Of a DNA stretch of 11,547 nucleotides, positions 1-5,789 are shown one piece after another. Every line of letters starts with the position of its first letter. The first letter of the stretch is position 1. Position numbers and translations under genes: made by a program. Source of the DNA: Oscillibacter sp. (GTDB lineage: Bacteria; Bacillota; Clostridia; Oscillospirales; Oscillospiraceae); contig JAHHSA010000053.1 in the NCBI GenBank assembly GCA_020025475.1, positions 1 to 11,547 of the forward strand, read 5' to 3'. The notes under the pieces are model-generated. The model was given only the letters and a program-made list of their open reading frames with translations. It was not told the DNA's origin and searched no databases.

Positions 1-691
1 TCAACTCAGTCAGGTTTGGGAATTTGCGAAAAGAAGAGCGATTGACTGTGGTCAAAGTGTCCGGCAGTGTCAGCTTGGTAATATGATCGCATGAATTTCG
101 TTGAGAAAATTCTATTTCTGTGATTGGATAGTCCTCGCCTTCATACACAGCAACACGGGGCAACGTGACCTCAGTGGGGGTTGCAGGGTCTGCGATCTCC
201 CACAGGTATGCCCAGCGATTGGCACCATTTTCGTGAAAGTCAATGGTATAGGTGATGCCGTCTATGGTGACCTCCTCATTTTCCTGTACAAGTGAGAAGG
301 TTGCGGTGGGAGTGGGATTCTCAGAATCTTCCGTGGGCTGTCCACCATTCAGCGCATCTTCTTCGTGGGTGGGATTTCCAAGCTCCCCATTCGTCATGGA
401 CGGAGAAAGTACCTCTGTGGTTACGTCTTTCGAAACAGAGCCATCATCAGCGCTGCTGTCTGAGTCCTGAGAATCCGTGTCCGACGCATTTTCACCGGTG
501 ACGGTGTCATGTTCTGCACCGCTATACAGAGGACAGTCTGGAGAATGGGCACCATCTCCACAGTCTGGCAGTTCAAGGCATTGTATTTTCTGGTCTTCCT
601 GCTCATTTGGGTCAGCGGCAAATGCAGCAGCAGGAAGTATAGATAGCAAGACACACAGGGCAAGCCATCCAGCTATGAGTTTCTTTTTCAT
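1..691 (-). CDS. BspA-like leucine-rich-repeat surface protein, N-terminal part
   Basis: The frame is open from an ATG at 691 to the window edge, giving 230 residues; the rest lies outside. An AGGAGG (696-701) sits 4 bases before the start. Residues 1-26 form a classic signal peptide: MKKK, a hydrophobic core, then an AAAFAA cleavage region. Next come a short cysteine-containing stretch (C38, C44, C53) and an acidic Ser/Asp/Glu/Pro-rich linker (about 60-130) that looks unstructured. From about 135 the sequence turns into beta-type segments such as VTIDGITYTI, and it reaches the first leucine-rich repeats (ITKLTLPDTLTTV, then FPNLTEL) at 204-230. This order is typical of secreted BspA/LRR_5 proteins of gut Clostridia, which are thought to act at the cell surface in adhesion or matrix contact. 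The C-terminal anchor is not visible, so the final location and the exact role are open. Confidence 0.8.
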   Translation of the reverse strand, partial: MKKKLIAGWLALCVLLSILPAAAFAADPNEQEDQKIQCLELPDCGDGAHSPDCPLYSGAEHDTVTGENASDTDSQDSDSSADDGSVSKDVTTEVLSPSMTNGELGNPTHEEDALNGGQPTEDSENPTPTATFSLVQENEEVTIDGITYTIDFHENGANRWAYLWEIADPATPTEVTLPRVAVYEGEDYPITEIEFSQRNSCDHITKLTLPDTLTTVNRSSFRKFPNLTEL

Positions 692-850
692 ATTTCCTCC
701 TAAAAAATGATTAGTTTTCTTCATCGGAACGCAGCCTGATAAGCGCAAGTCTGGTTGGCATTGCTCTGTTTTGGCGCTTTACAAATCTCCCCTTCCATCT
801 CTTGCCGGCACCAGATTTCGGGGTTCTGAGAGAAACTACACTGATCACGA

Positions 851-938
851 TAAGCATCAAATAAGAAAGCTTATTTAACAGCACAGTTCTGAAGATAATT
901 CCCACCTTCGTGCTTTCAACTTTCTTATTTGACGCTTA
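851..938. repeat. 19-bp imperfect inverted repeat with inner stem
   Basis: The arm TAAGCATCAAATAAGAAAG (851-869) is matched in reverse complement at 920-938 with one difference. The 50-base spacer holds further pairing segments, GCAC...GTGC and GAAG...CTTC, so a transcript could fold into a long hairpin. It lies between the SLH-type relic and the BspA-like gene, about 160 bases before that gene's start. A TTGACA box on the minus strand (972-967) stands just upstream of it, but no good -10 follows at 17 bases. It could be a leader structure, a double operator or the end of a small mobile element; the sequence does not decide. I see no gene between 692 and 960. Confidence 0.6.
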
Positions 939-960
939 CACCCATTTTCTATTACTTCTA

Positions 961-1275
961 TTACATTGTCAAACACTTGCTACACAGATACCGGCTCCAC
1001 TCCGGATCCGTAGTCAGTTTCGTCCACCGCACATGCGCGGCATGACTCTTGCGTGCAAAGTCATGGCTGTTGATGGCATCCTGCACCACCAGGTATCCTC
1101 AGTCGTTTGGCTGGTTGTCCGGCCAAACAGTCATGCCACTCAGCAGGTTGTCCTCGTCCTCTGGCAGCCAGTTCAGCAAACGGTTGATCACGGTCATTGC
1201 CTCAGCGCGGGTGATGTAGTTTTCCGTACTGTCGGCAGGACACTGTTGTTCTCCGGAAGGGATTCATAGAAATAT
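961..1275 (-). pseudogene. Relic of an S-layer-homology (SLH) type protein, C-terminal end
   Basis: Read on the minus strand, the DNA encodes fragments that resemble the last SLH repeat and tail of Oscillospiraceae surface proteins: SLPENNSVLPT, then in another frame STENYITRAEAMTVINRLL, a WPDNQPND segment and VVQDAINSHDF. The ITRAEAMTVINRLL stretch is the SLH signature. The join between the first two pieces (about 1230-1236) needs a one-base frameshift. A TGA at 1101-1099 interrupts the second frame where relatives, from memory, carry tryptophan. The frame ends at a TAA (963-961). No intact N-terminal part is present. Intact members bind the cell wall through SLH repeats. The family call rests on recognised motifs, not on a search. 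Confidence 0.6.
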
Positions 1276-1576
1276 AAAATTGCCGCTTGGTAGTGAGGGC
1301 TCCTTTCTTTTGCACAACCACTTTTGGTATGAACAAAAAGGAAATTATGTATTTGCTTTATTGTCATACAAAAATTTTTCCTTTGGGTGGCTCTCCGAAC
1401 CATCATTTTTTTGAGGGCCTAGGGTGGACTGTACTCCCACTAAAATCACTCCTCTATTCTCAGAAATAGCATTCTGCATAAATAGTGAAAGAGCCATGGA
1501 TTCCTCGGCAAAAACAAAATTGATAGTTCGACTCAATAAACCGGTACCCTGGTCTTCCAGACAATATATTACAATG
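1276..1576. other. AT-rich stretch without a recognisable gene
   Basis: This stretch separates the SLH-type relic from the recombinase relics. An 86-codon minus-strand frame runs through it from a TTG at 1605, but it has no ribosome site, overlaps a promoter-like sequence, and its product resembles nothing I recognise. Runs of A and T and lower GC than the genes to the right fit decayed or non-coding DNA. Confidence 0.4.
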
Positions 1577-1605
1577 ATTATACCAGTCATATTCTTAAAA
1601 TACAA
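1577..1605 (-). promoter_or_regulatory. Sigma-A-like promoter without a clear gene
   Basis: On the minus strand TTGTAT (1605-1600) is followed after exactly 17 bases by a perfect TATAAT (1582-1577). It points toward the SLH-type relic. No gene with a ribosome site lies directly downstream, so it may be a leftover, drive an unrecognised RNA, or be a chance match in AT-rich DNA. Confidence 0.35.
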
Positions 1606-1609
1606 TATT

Positions 1610-2040
1610 GGGCATGGTTTTGAGCATGGAAAAGCAAGATGCGAGAAAAATTTTGTTAGATGCGAATCACCAGTATCTTTTCTTTCAGAAAAATCTCTGC
1701 CCGTCCCTGCGGGCTACCTCCACGGTGACATACCGTACTTCGGATACACGGATGTCAGTAGCGCAGATGCCCTCCAGCAGGAACATCAGCCGGTGCTGGA
1801 GTTTGAGAAATTTGCTGCCACAGTCCTCACCGCCCAAAACAGAACAGGCCGCTTAGAGCAGCGAACGCCGCATTCCTGCAACCGGGGTGCAGCATTCCAC
1901 TAGAGATACTCTTTCCAGCCAGTCACAACCGCTTTCGTTCCCACTCTGCCATCCATTCACTGGACAATATCCCACGCATTCTGCAGATATTTTTTGATGG
2001 TTGCCAAGCTCCATTCTCCCTATCGCAGCTAGCAGATATC
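1610..2040 (-). pseudogene. Decayed tyrosine recombinase (phage-type integrase)
   Basis: Three minus-strand pieces follow the order of a small tyrosine recombinase. The first, at about 2007-1920, reads LATIKKYLQNAW, then MDGRVGTKAVVTGWKEYL, and matches the N-terminal SAM-like DNA-binding domain. The second, at about 1800-1710, reads LMFLLEGICATDIRVSEVR and carries the region of the first catalytic arginine. The third, at about 1707-1620, reads GRAEIFLKEKILVIRI and QNFSRILLFHAQ, matching the beta-sheet segment that follows. Stops and frameshifts separate the pieces, and one TGA stands where tryptophan would fit. The C-terminal catalytic H-R-Y part is missing. Intact relatives cut and rejoin DNA during integration or excision of mobile elements. 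The gene is clearly dead. Confidence 0.65.
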
Positions 2041-2071
2041 GATATCATGCTGTTTCTAAGTCAAAATTTGT

Positions 2072-2209
2072 TTAATCATCACTATGGGTGTAATACCGCT
2101 GCGTAAACTTCAATCGGGAATGCCCCAACATTCTCTGAACATAATGTGGGCTCAGCCCATTCTTTGCCAGAACTGTGGCAGAGGTGTGTCTTAAATGATC
2201 GTATATGAG
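2072..2209 (-). pseudogene. C-terminal fragment of a second tyrosine recombinase
   Basis: The end of a minus-strand frame holds the box II region of tyrosine recombinases: HLRHTSATVLAKNG, then VQRMLGH, then TQRYYTHS close to the stop. The tyrosine of YTH would be the nucleophile, and the LGH and HLRHT motifs carry the usual histidine and arginine. The normal order before the arginine, H-D-L-R, reads D-H-L-R here, so one catalytic histidine position is disturbed. Upstream codons (to about 2359) do not look like a recombinase, so at least two thirds of the gene is gone. It sits on the 5' side of the other recombinase relic and in the same direction; the catalytic part missing there is present here, but the sequence style differs, so I treat them as separate genes. 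Confidence 0.65.
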
Positions 2210-2385
2210 AGTTGATAGCCATACAGCGGGCTGAATTACTCCTTCATAGGGTTCGATAGAATGAATCATATGATTTGAGGGTAGCATAGCCTCGGGTGGC
2301 TTTGCTCTCTCTTTCGATAAACTCCTCGTAAAAAGAATGACGGTAAAAACAGCCCACAAATTTTACAAGTCAGTATATAGACGCA

Positions 2386-2421
2386 AAAATGCGGCTCACA
2401 CTTTACTGTGAACCGCATTTT
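2386..2421 (-). terminator. Rho-independent terminator of the rubrerythrin gene
   Basis: Two 15-base arms (2386-2400 and 2407-2421) form a stem with a 6-base loop. The single non-Watson-Crick pair is a G-U wobble only in minus-strand RNA, and a T run follows on that strand. It lies about 95 bases past the rubrerythrin stop. Confidence 0.8.
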
Positions 2422-2514
2422 ATTGCTGTGTATCATTTGTCCCCATATCCGTCTGTTTTAACGGCTTTTATCATTCTAGCCGCGTATCTCAGAACGGATA
2501 TACAGGCTTTTTCA

Positions 2515-3081
2515 TTAGCCGAAATAACGCTTCAGCAGGCCCTCGAAAGCCTTGCCGTGGCGAGCCTCGTCACGTGCCATTTCGTGGACGGTGTCGTGGA
2601 TGGCGTCCAGGTTGTACTGCTTGGCCAGCTTAGCCAGCTCAAACTTGCCCAGGGTAGCACCGTTCTCGGCCTCAACGCGCATCTCCAGGTTCTTCTTGGA
2701 AGAATCAGTAATAACCTCGCCCAGCAGCTCAGCAAACTTTGCAGCGTGCTCAGCCTCCTCCAGGCCAGCCTTGTACCAGTAGTCGCCGATCTCGGGATAG
2801 CCCTCGCGGTAAGCCACGCGGCTCATAGCCAGGTACATACCAACCTCGGTGCACTCGCCGTTGAAGTTAGCACGCAGACCCTCAACGATCTGGTTCTGGA
2901 CGGACTCGGGCACATCAGCGCCGAAGACCTTACCAACGCCGACCACGTGCTCAGCAGCCCAGCTCAGCTCGCCCTTCTGCTCAGTGAACTTGGATGCGGG
3001 AACACCGCACTGGGGGCACTTCTCGGGGGCAGTCTCGCCTTCCCAAACATAACCGCAAACCTGGCAAACCCACTTCTTCAT
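2515..3081 (-). CDS. Reverse rubrerythrin (NADH peroxidase type)
   Basis: The product has 188 residues starting at MKKWVCQVCG; AGGAGG (3095-3090) lies 8 bases before this ATG, so the in-frame ATG at 3105 is unlikely. A rubredoxin domain comes first, with iron ligands C6, C9, C22 and C25 (CxxC...CPQC). A ferritin-like di-iron domain follows from about residue 65, with the helix motifs ECTEVGMYL, EEAEHAAKF and DEARHGKAF giving the E and ExxH ligands. Rubredoxin in front of the ferritin-like part is the order that defines reverse rubrerythrins. In clostridia these reduce hydrogen peroxide to water with electrons from NADH through partner proteins, and protect anaerobes from oxygen. The gene stands alone, with its own promoter region and terminator. 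Length and motifs are normal for the family. Confidence 0.93.
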   Translation of the reverse strand: MKKWVCQVCGYVWEGETAPEKCPQCGVPASKFTEQKGELSWAAEHVVGVGKVFGADVPESVQNQIVEGLRANFNGECTEVGMYLAMSRVAYREGYPEIGDYWYKAGLEEAEHAAKFAELLGEVITDSSKKNLEMRVEAENGATLGKFELAKLAKQYNLDAIHDTVHEMARDEARHGKAFEGLLKRYFG

Positions 3082-3177
3082 AATCATGTCCTCCTTGTAA
3101 ATCATTATACTTTCATAAGTTTAAACAGTTTAGATCTCCCGCCGGCGGACTCTCGTCTCTCCCCTTGGGATGATTTG

Positions 3178-3220
3178 AGTATAACAGGATATTCTAATAT
3201 TTGAAGTTGCATTTGCAACT
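3178..3220 (-). promoter_or_regulatory. Rubrerythrin promoter with a palindromic operator
   Basis: On the minus strand TTCAAA (3205-3200), a 16-base spacer and TATACT (3183-3178) form a plausible promoter. Directly upstream is the 16-base dyad AGTTGCAAATGCAACT (3220-3205), with 7-base perfect arms around two bases. A dyad touching the -35 suggests a dimeric regulator; its TTGCA...TGCAA form recalls MarR-type sites, but that is a guess. A second TATAAT (3109-3104) lies closer to the gene and would give a very short leader. Confidence 0.5.
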
Positions 3221-3272
3221 ACTCTTGTGATTTCATAATTTTTTTAGCAAATCGGACTTCTGAACAAACGGA

Positions 3273-3297
3273 ACGGGAGTCCCTGTGGGGCTCCCGT
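3273..3297 (-). terminator. Terminator-like hairpin after the EF-G paralogue
   Basis: ACGGGAG (3273-3279) pairs with CTCCCGT (3291-3297), with extra CCC/GGG pairing inside. It begins about 20 bases after the stop codon. The following minus-strand sequence is only moderately T-rich, so termination may be incomplete. Confidence 0.55.
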
Positions 3298-3317
3298 ATC
3301 CCATGGTGGTGCAGGAA

Positions 3318-5393
3318 TTACTGCTGCTCAGCCAAGGCTTTGGCCTCTGCAATCGCCTTCTCCTGTGCGGCAGGGGGGCAGTCCTCATAGCGGACAAACT
3401 TAAACGTGAAGCTTCCGCGGGACTGGGTCATGGAGCGCAGGTCGATGGCATAGGTCCCCATTTCAGCCATGGGAACCTCAGCAGTGATGATCTGACCGCC
3501 GTCGTCGGTGGGGTCCATACCCATAACACGACCGCGGCGCTTATTCAGATCGCCCAGCACATCGCCCATGTAGCTGTCAGGGATGGTGACCTTGACCTCA
3601 CCCACAGGCTCCAGGAGAACGGGGTTTGCCTCAGGCAGGGCGGCCTTATAAGCCAACTGTGCAGCGGTCTTAAAAGCAATTTCAGAAGAGTCCACGGGAT
3701 GATAGGAGCCATCGTACAAAACTGCCTTCAGATTTACCACAGGGTAACCGGCCAGAGGACCATGGACGCAGGCCTCACGCAGACCCTTCTCCACAGCAGG
3801 GAAGAAGTTCCGGGGCACGGAGCCGCCAAAGACTTCCTCCGCAAAGACCATTTCCTCTTCGTCGGGGTTAGGCATGAAGCGAATCCACACGTCACCGAAC
3901 TGACCGCTGCCGCCTGTCTGCTTCTTATGCTTACCCTGCTTCTCCACGGTCTTGCGGATCTTCTCGCGGTAGGGCACACGGACGCTGCTCAACTCAGTCT
4001 CCACGTTGAAGCGGGTCTTCAGTTTGGACACCAGCACATCAATCTGCATATCACCGGCACCGGAAAGAACCATCTGGTGGGTCTCGCCGTTGTTGAAGAG
4101 AGTGAAGGTGGGATCTTCCTCATTCAGTTTATTCAGGCCCTGGGCAATCTTGTCGTCCTGCCCCCGCGTCTTAGGAGAGACAGCAACAGAGTAGCAGGGC
4201 TCCGCAAAGGGGATCGCCTTCAGGCTGACTACCTTACGGGCATCGCACAAGGTATCGCCCGTCTTAACCTTTTCCATTTTTGCAATGGCGCCGATCTCAC
4301 CGCAGTCCAGCTCCTTGACCTCCACGGCCTTCTTGCCGCGCATCACATACAGACGGCCCAGCTTCTCATTCTCGCCGGTGCGGGCATTGACCATGGTGAG
4401 ATCGGATGTGATGGTGCCGGACAACACCTTAATAAAGGAGAACTTGCCATACTGGTCCGAGACGGTCTTGAACACGAAGGCCGTGGGCACGCCGCCCGGG
4501 GAAACCACGAACTCCTCGCTCTGGCCATCGGTGCGGGTAGCCTTGTGATAGTTGCCTTCCATGGGGTTGGGCAGCAGGTCCACGATGCCGTCCATCAGCA
4601 TCAGGGACCCCATGCAGTTGATGCCGGAGCCGCAGAGCACGGGGAAAAGACTCAGGTCCCGGACTCCCTGACGCAGTCCGGAAATCATCTCGGCATAGGT
4701 GAAGTCCTCACCGGAGAAGAACTTATCCATGAATTCCTCACTGGTCTCAGCGACAGACTCCTTTAATGCATCGTTAAACTCGGTGATGACGCTTTCCTTG
4801 TCCTCCGGGACCTCAATCTCCACCCGCTTGAGATCATGCATCTCATAGGCTCGCTTGTTGAGAACGTCGATCAGGCCGGTGACGCGTTTATCCTCATCCC
4901 AGATGGGCACCACCATGGGGGCGATCTTCTTGCCGAAGTGCTCACGCAGGGCCTCAAATGTTTCGTTGTAGTCGCTGTTTTCCTCATCGGTCTTGGAGAT
5001 ATAGATGAAACGAGGCATGTTGCGCTCCTCGCAGTATTTCCATGCTTTTTCCAATCCAACGGAAATACCGTCCTTGGCGGAGCACACGATAACGGCTGCG
5101 TCTGCGGCTCTCAGCGCCTCCATGACTTCGCCGGAAAAATCAAAAGCACCCGGGGTATCCAGCACATTAATGCGGCAGCCCTTGTATTCCAGAGGAGCAA
5201 CTGCCATAGAAATAGAGATCTGACGCTTGATTTCTTCCGGATCGTAATCGCAGACCGTGTTGCCGTCCGCAATGCGGCCCATGCGCTCGATGGCGCCGGT
5301 CATATAAAGAAGGCTCTCTGCCAGGGCAGTCTTACCACTTCCGCTGTGACCCAGCAGGCAGACGTTACGAATGTTTTGTACAGAATAGCTCAT
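3318..5393 (-). CDS. Elongation factor G paralogue (EF-G-like translational GTPase)
   Basis: The 691-residue product has the full EF-G layout: GTPase domain, domain II, then domains III-V ending in the usual C-terminal helix region. The start is supported by AGGAG 10 bases upstream of the ATG. The GTPase motifs are unusual. The P-loop is GHSGSGKT (15-22) where canonical EF-G has AHIDAGKT. The G3 motif is DTPGA (79-83) where canonical EF-G has DTPGH, so the catalytic histidine is alanine. The G4 motif is SKTD (133-136) instead of NKxD. These changes match EF-G paralogues such as the EF-G-2 type, not the housekeeping FusA, which normally sits with ribosomal protein genes and tuf. It probably binds the ribosome. 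Whether it acts in translocation, recycling or stress cannot be told from sequence. It is transcribed alone and divergently from selA. Confidence 0.9.
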   Translation of the reverse strand: MSYSVQNIRNVCLLGHSGSGKTALAESLLYMTGAIERMGRIADGNTVCDYDPEEIKRQISISMAVAPLEYKGCRINVLDTPGAFDFSGEVMEALRAADAAVIVCSAKDGISVGLEKAWKYCEERNMPRFIYISKTDEENSDYNETFEALREHFGKKIAPMVVPIWDEDKRVTGLIDVLNKRAYEMHDLKRVEIEVPEDKESVITEFNDALKESVAETSEEFMDKFFSGEDFTYAEMISGLRQGVRDLSLFPVLCGSGINCMGSLMLMDGIVDLLPNPMEGNYHKATRTDGQSEEFVVSPGGVPTAFVFKTVSDQYGKFSFIKVLSGTITSDLTMVNARTGENEKLGRLYVMRGKKAVEVKELDCGEIGAIAKMEKVKTGDTLCDARKVVSLKAIPFAEPCYSVAVSPKTRGQDDKIAQGLNKLNEEDPTFTLFNNGETHQMVLSGAGDMQIDVLVSKLKTRFNVETELSSVRVPYREKIRKTVEKQGKHKKQTGGSGQFGDVWIRFMPNPDEEEMVFAEEVFGGSVPRNFFPAVEKGLREACVHGPLAGYPVVNLKAVLYDGSYHPVDSSEIAFKTAAQLAYKAALPEANPVLLEPVGEVKVTIPDSYMGDVLGDLNKRRGRVMGMDPTDDGGQIITAEVPMAEMGTYAIDLRSMTQSRGSFTFKFVRYEDCPPAAQEKAIAEAKALAEQQ

Positions 5394-5499
5394 GATCGTT
5401 CCACTCCTTATGTTTGTGCTGACTCAACGACAGGCCGCCCGCTTTATGGGGGGCATGAAGGGCGATTTATGAAATCGTCCCGTGTTGTTCAATGTAGAA

Positions 5500-5528
5500 A
5501 TTATACAACGAGCACCCGGTTAATACAA
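5500..5528 (-). promoter_or_regulatory. Promoter of the EF-G paralogue
   Basis: On the minus strand TTGTAT (5528-5523) and a perfect TATAAT (5505-5500) are spaced by 17 bases. Transcription would start near 5493, leaving a leader of about 100 bases before the ATG at 5393. Confidence 0.75.
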
Positions 5529-5597
5529 CCGTAACTTTGTTGATATCGCACATTTTGGGCAGGTAGGAGAAAAAGCAGAGGAATTTTTTTTACTTAT

Positions 5598-5705
5598 GAC
5601 CAAAGGCTACACGGCTTTCTCCGAAAGCAAGACATCCATGACTCACGGACACGCTCCTGCCTTATGCTCCACCCGCAGACCATTGCTCTTTTGGTCTGGC
5701 TTTTT
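5598..5705 (+). promoter_or_regulatory. Structured leader with terminator-like hairpin upstream of selA
   Basis: GACCAAAGG (5598-5606) can pair over nine positions with CTTTTGGTC (5688-5696), closing a domain. Inside it are a 6-bp hairpin GCTTTC/GAAAGC (5614-5628, 3-base loop) and a near-palindrome TCCATGACTCACGGA (5635-5649). CAGACCA (5676-5682) and TGGTCTG (5692-5698) form a second, mutually exclusive stem followed by five T residues (5701-5705), like an intrinsic terminator. The one imperfect pair of the long stem is a G-U wobble only in plus-strand RNA, which points toward selA, whose ATG is 85 bases further on. This arrangement suggests transcription attenuation of selAB or an independent small RNA. 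It matches no riboswitch class I know. No convincing plus-strand promoter was found before it. Confidence 0.5.
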
Positions 5706-5751
5706 ACTCAAAGACGTATTACAATACAGATAACTTACGATCTGACTTCGC

Positions 5752-5780
5752 CGCAGGGTCTCTGCGACCCGGACTAGGAG
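5752..5780 (+). promoter_or_regulatory. selA: Hairpin and ribosome binding site of selA
   Basis: AGGAG (5776-5780) lies 9 bases before the selA ATG. Just ahead of it two overlapping hairpins are possible: CGCAG/CTGCG (5752-5756 with 5762-5766) and GGGTC/GACCC (5756-5760 with 5766-5770). They exclude each other. E. coli selAB is known to carry a SECIS-like element in its leader that SelB binds; whether this is comparable is inference. Confidence 0.45.
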
Positions 5781-5789
5781 CAAAACACT

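Noticed and set aside
711..905. 64-codon minus-strand frame from a GTG, ending just before the BspA-like gene
   Set aside because: It has a poor ribosome site, no recognisable motif, and overlaps the first arm of the inverted repeat; kept only as a faint possibility.
1099..1101. In-frame TGA as a selenocysteine codon
   Set aside because: The flanking protein sequence is an SLH-type tail with tryptophan expected there, and the gene is also frameshifted.
1345..1605. 86-codon minus-strand frame from a TTG
   Set aside because: There is no ribosome site, the start lies inside a promoter-like sequence, and the product resembles no family I know.
2515..3105. Longer rubrerythrin start at 3105
   Set aside because: AGGAGG is placed for the ATG at 3081, the extra eight codons include that ribosome site, and they precede the conserved MKKWVCQVCG start.
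3285..4766. 493-codon plus-strand open frame opposite the EF-G paralogue
   Set aside because: It is antisense to a well-conserved GTPase gene, has no ribosome site and shows no domain; long antisense frames are common in GC-rich genes.
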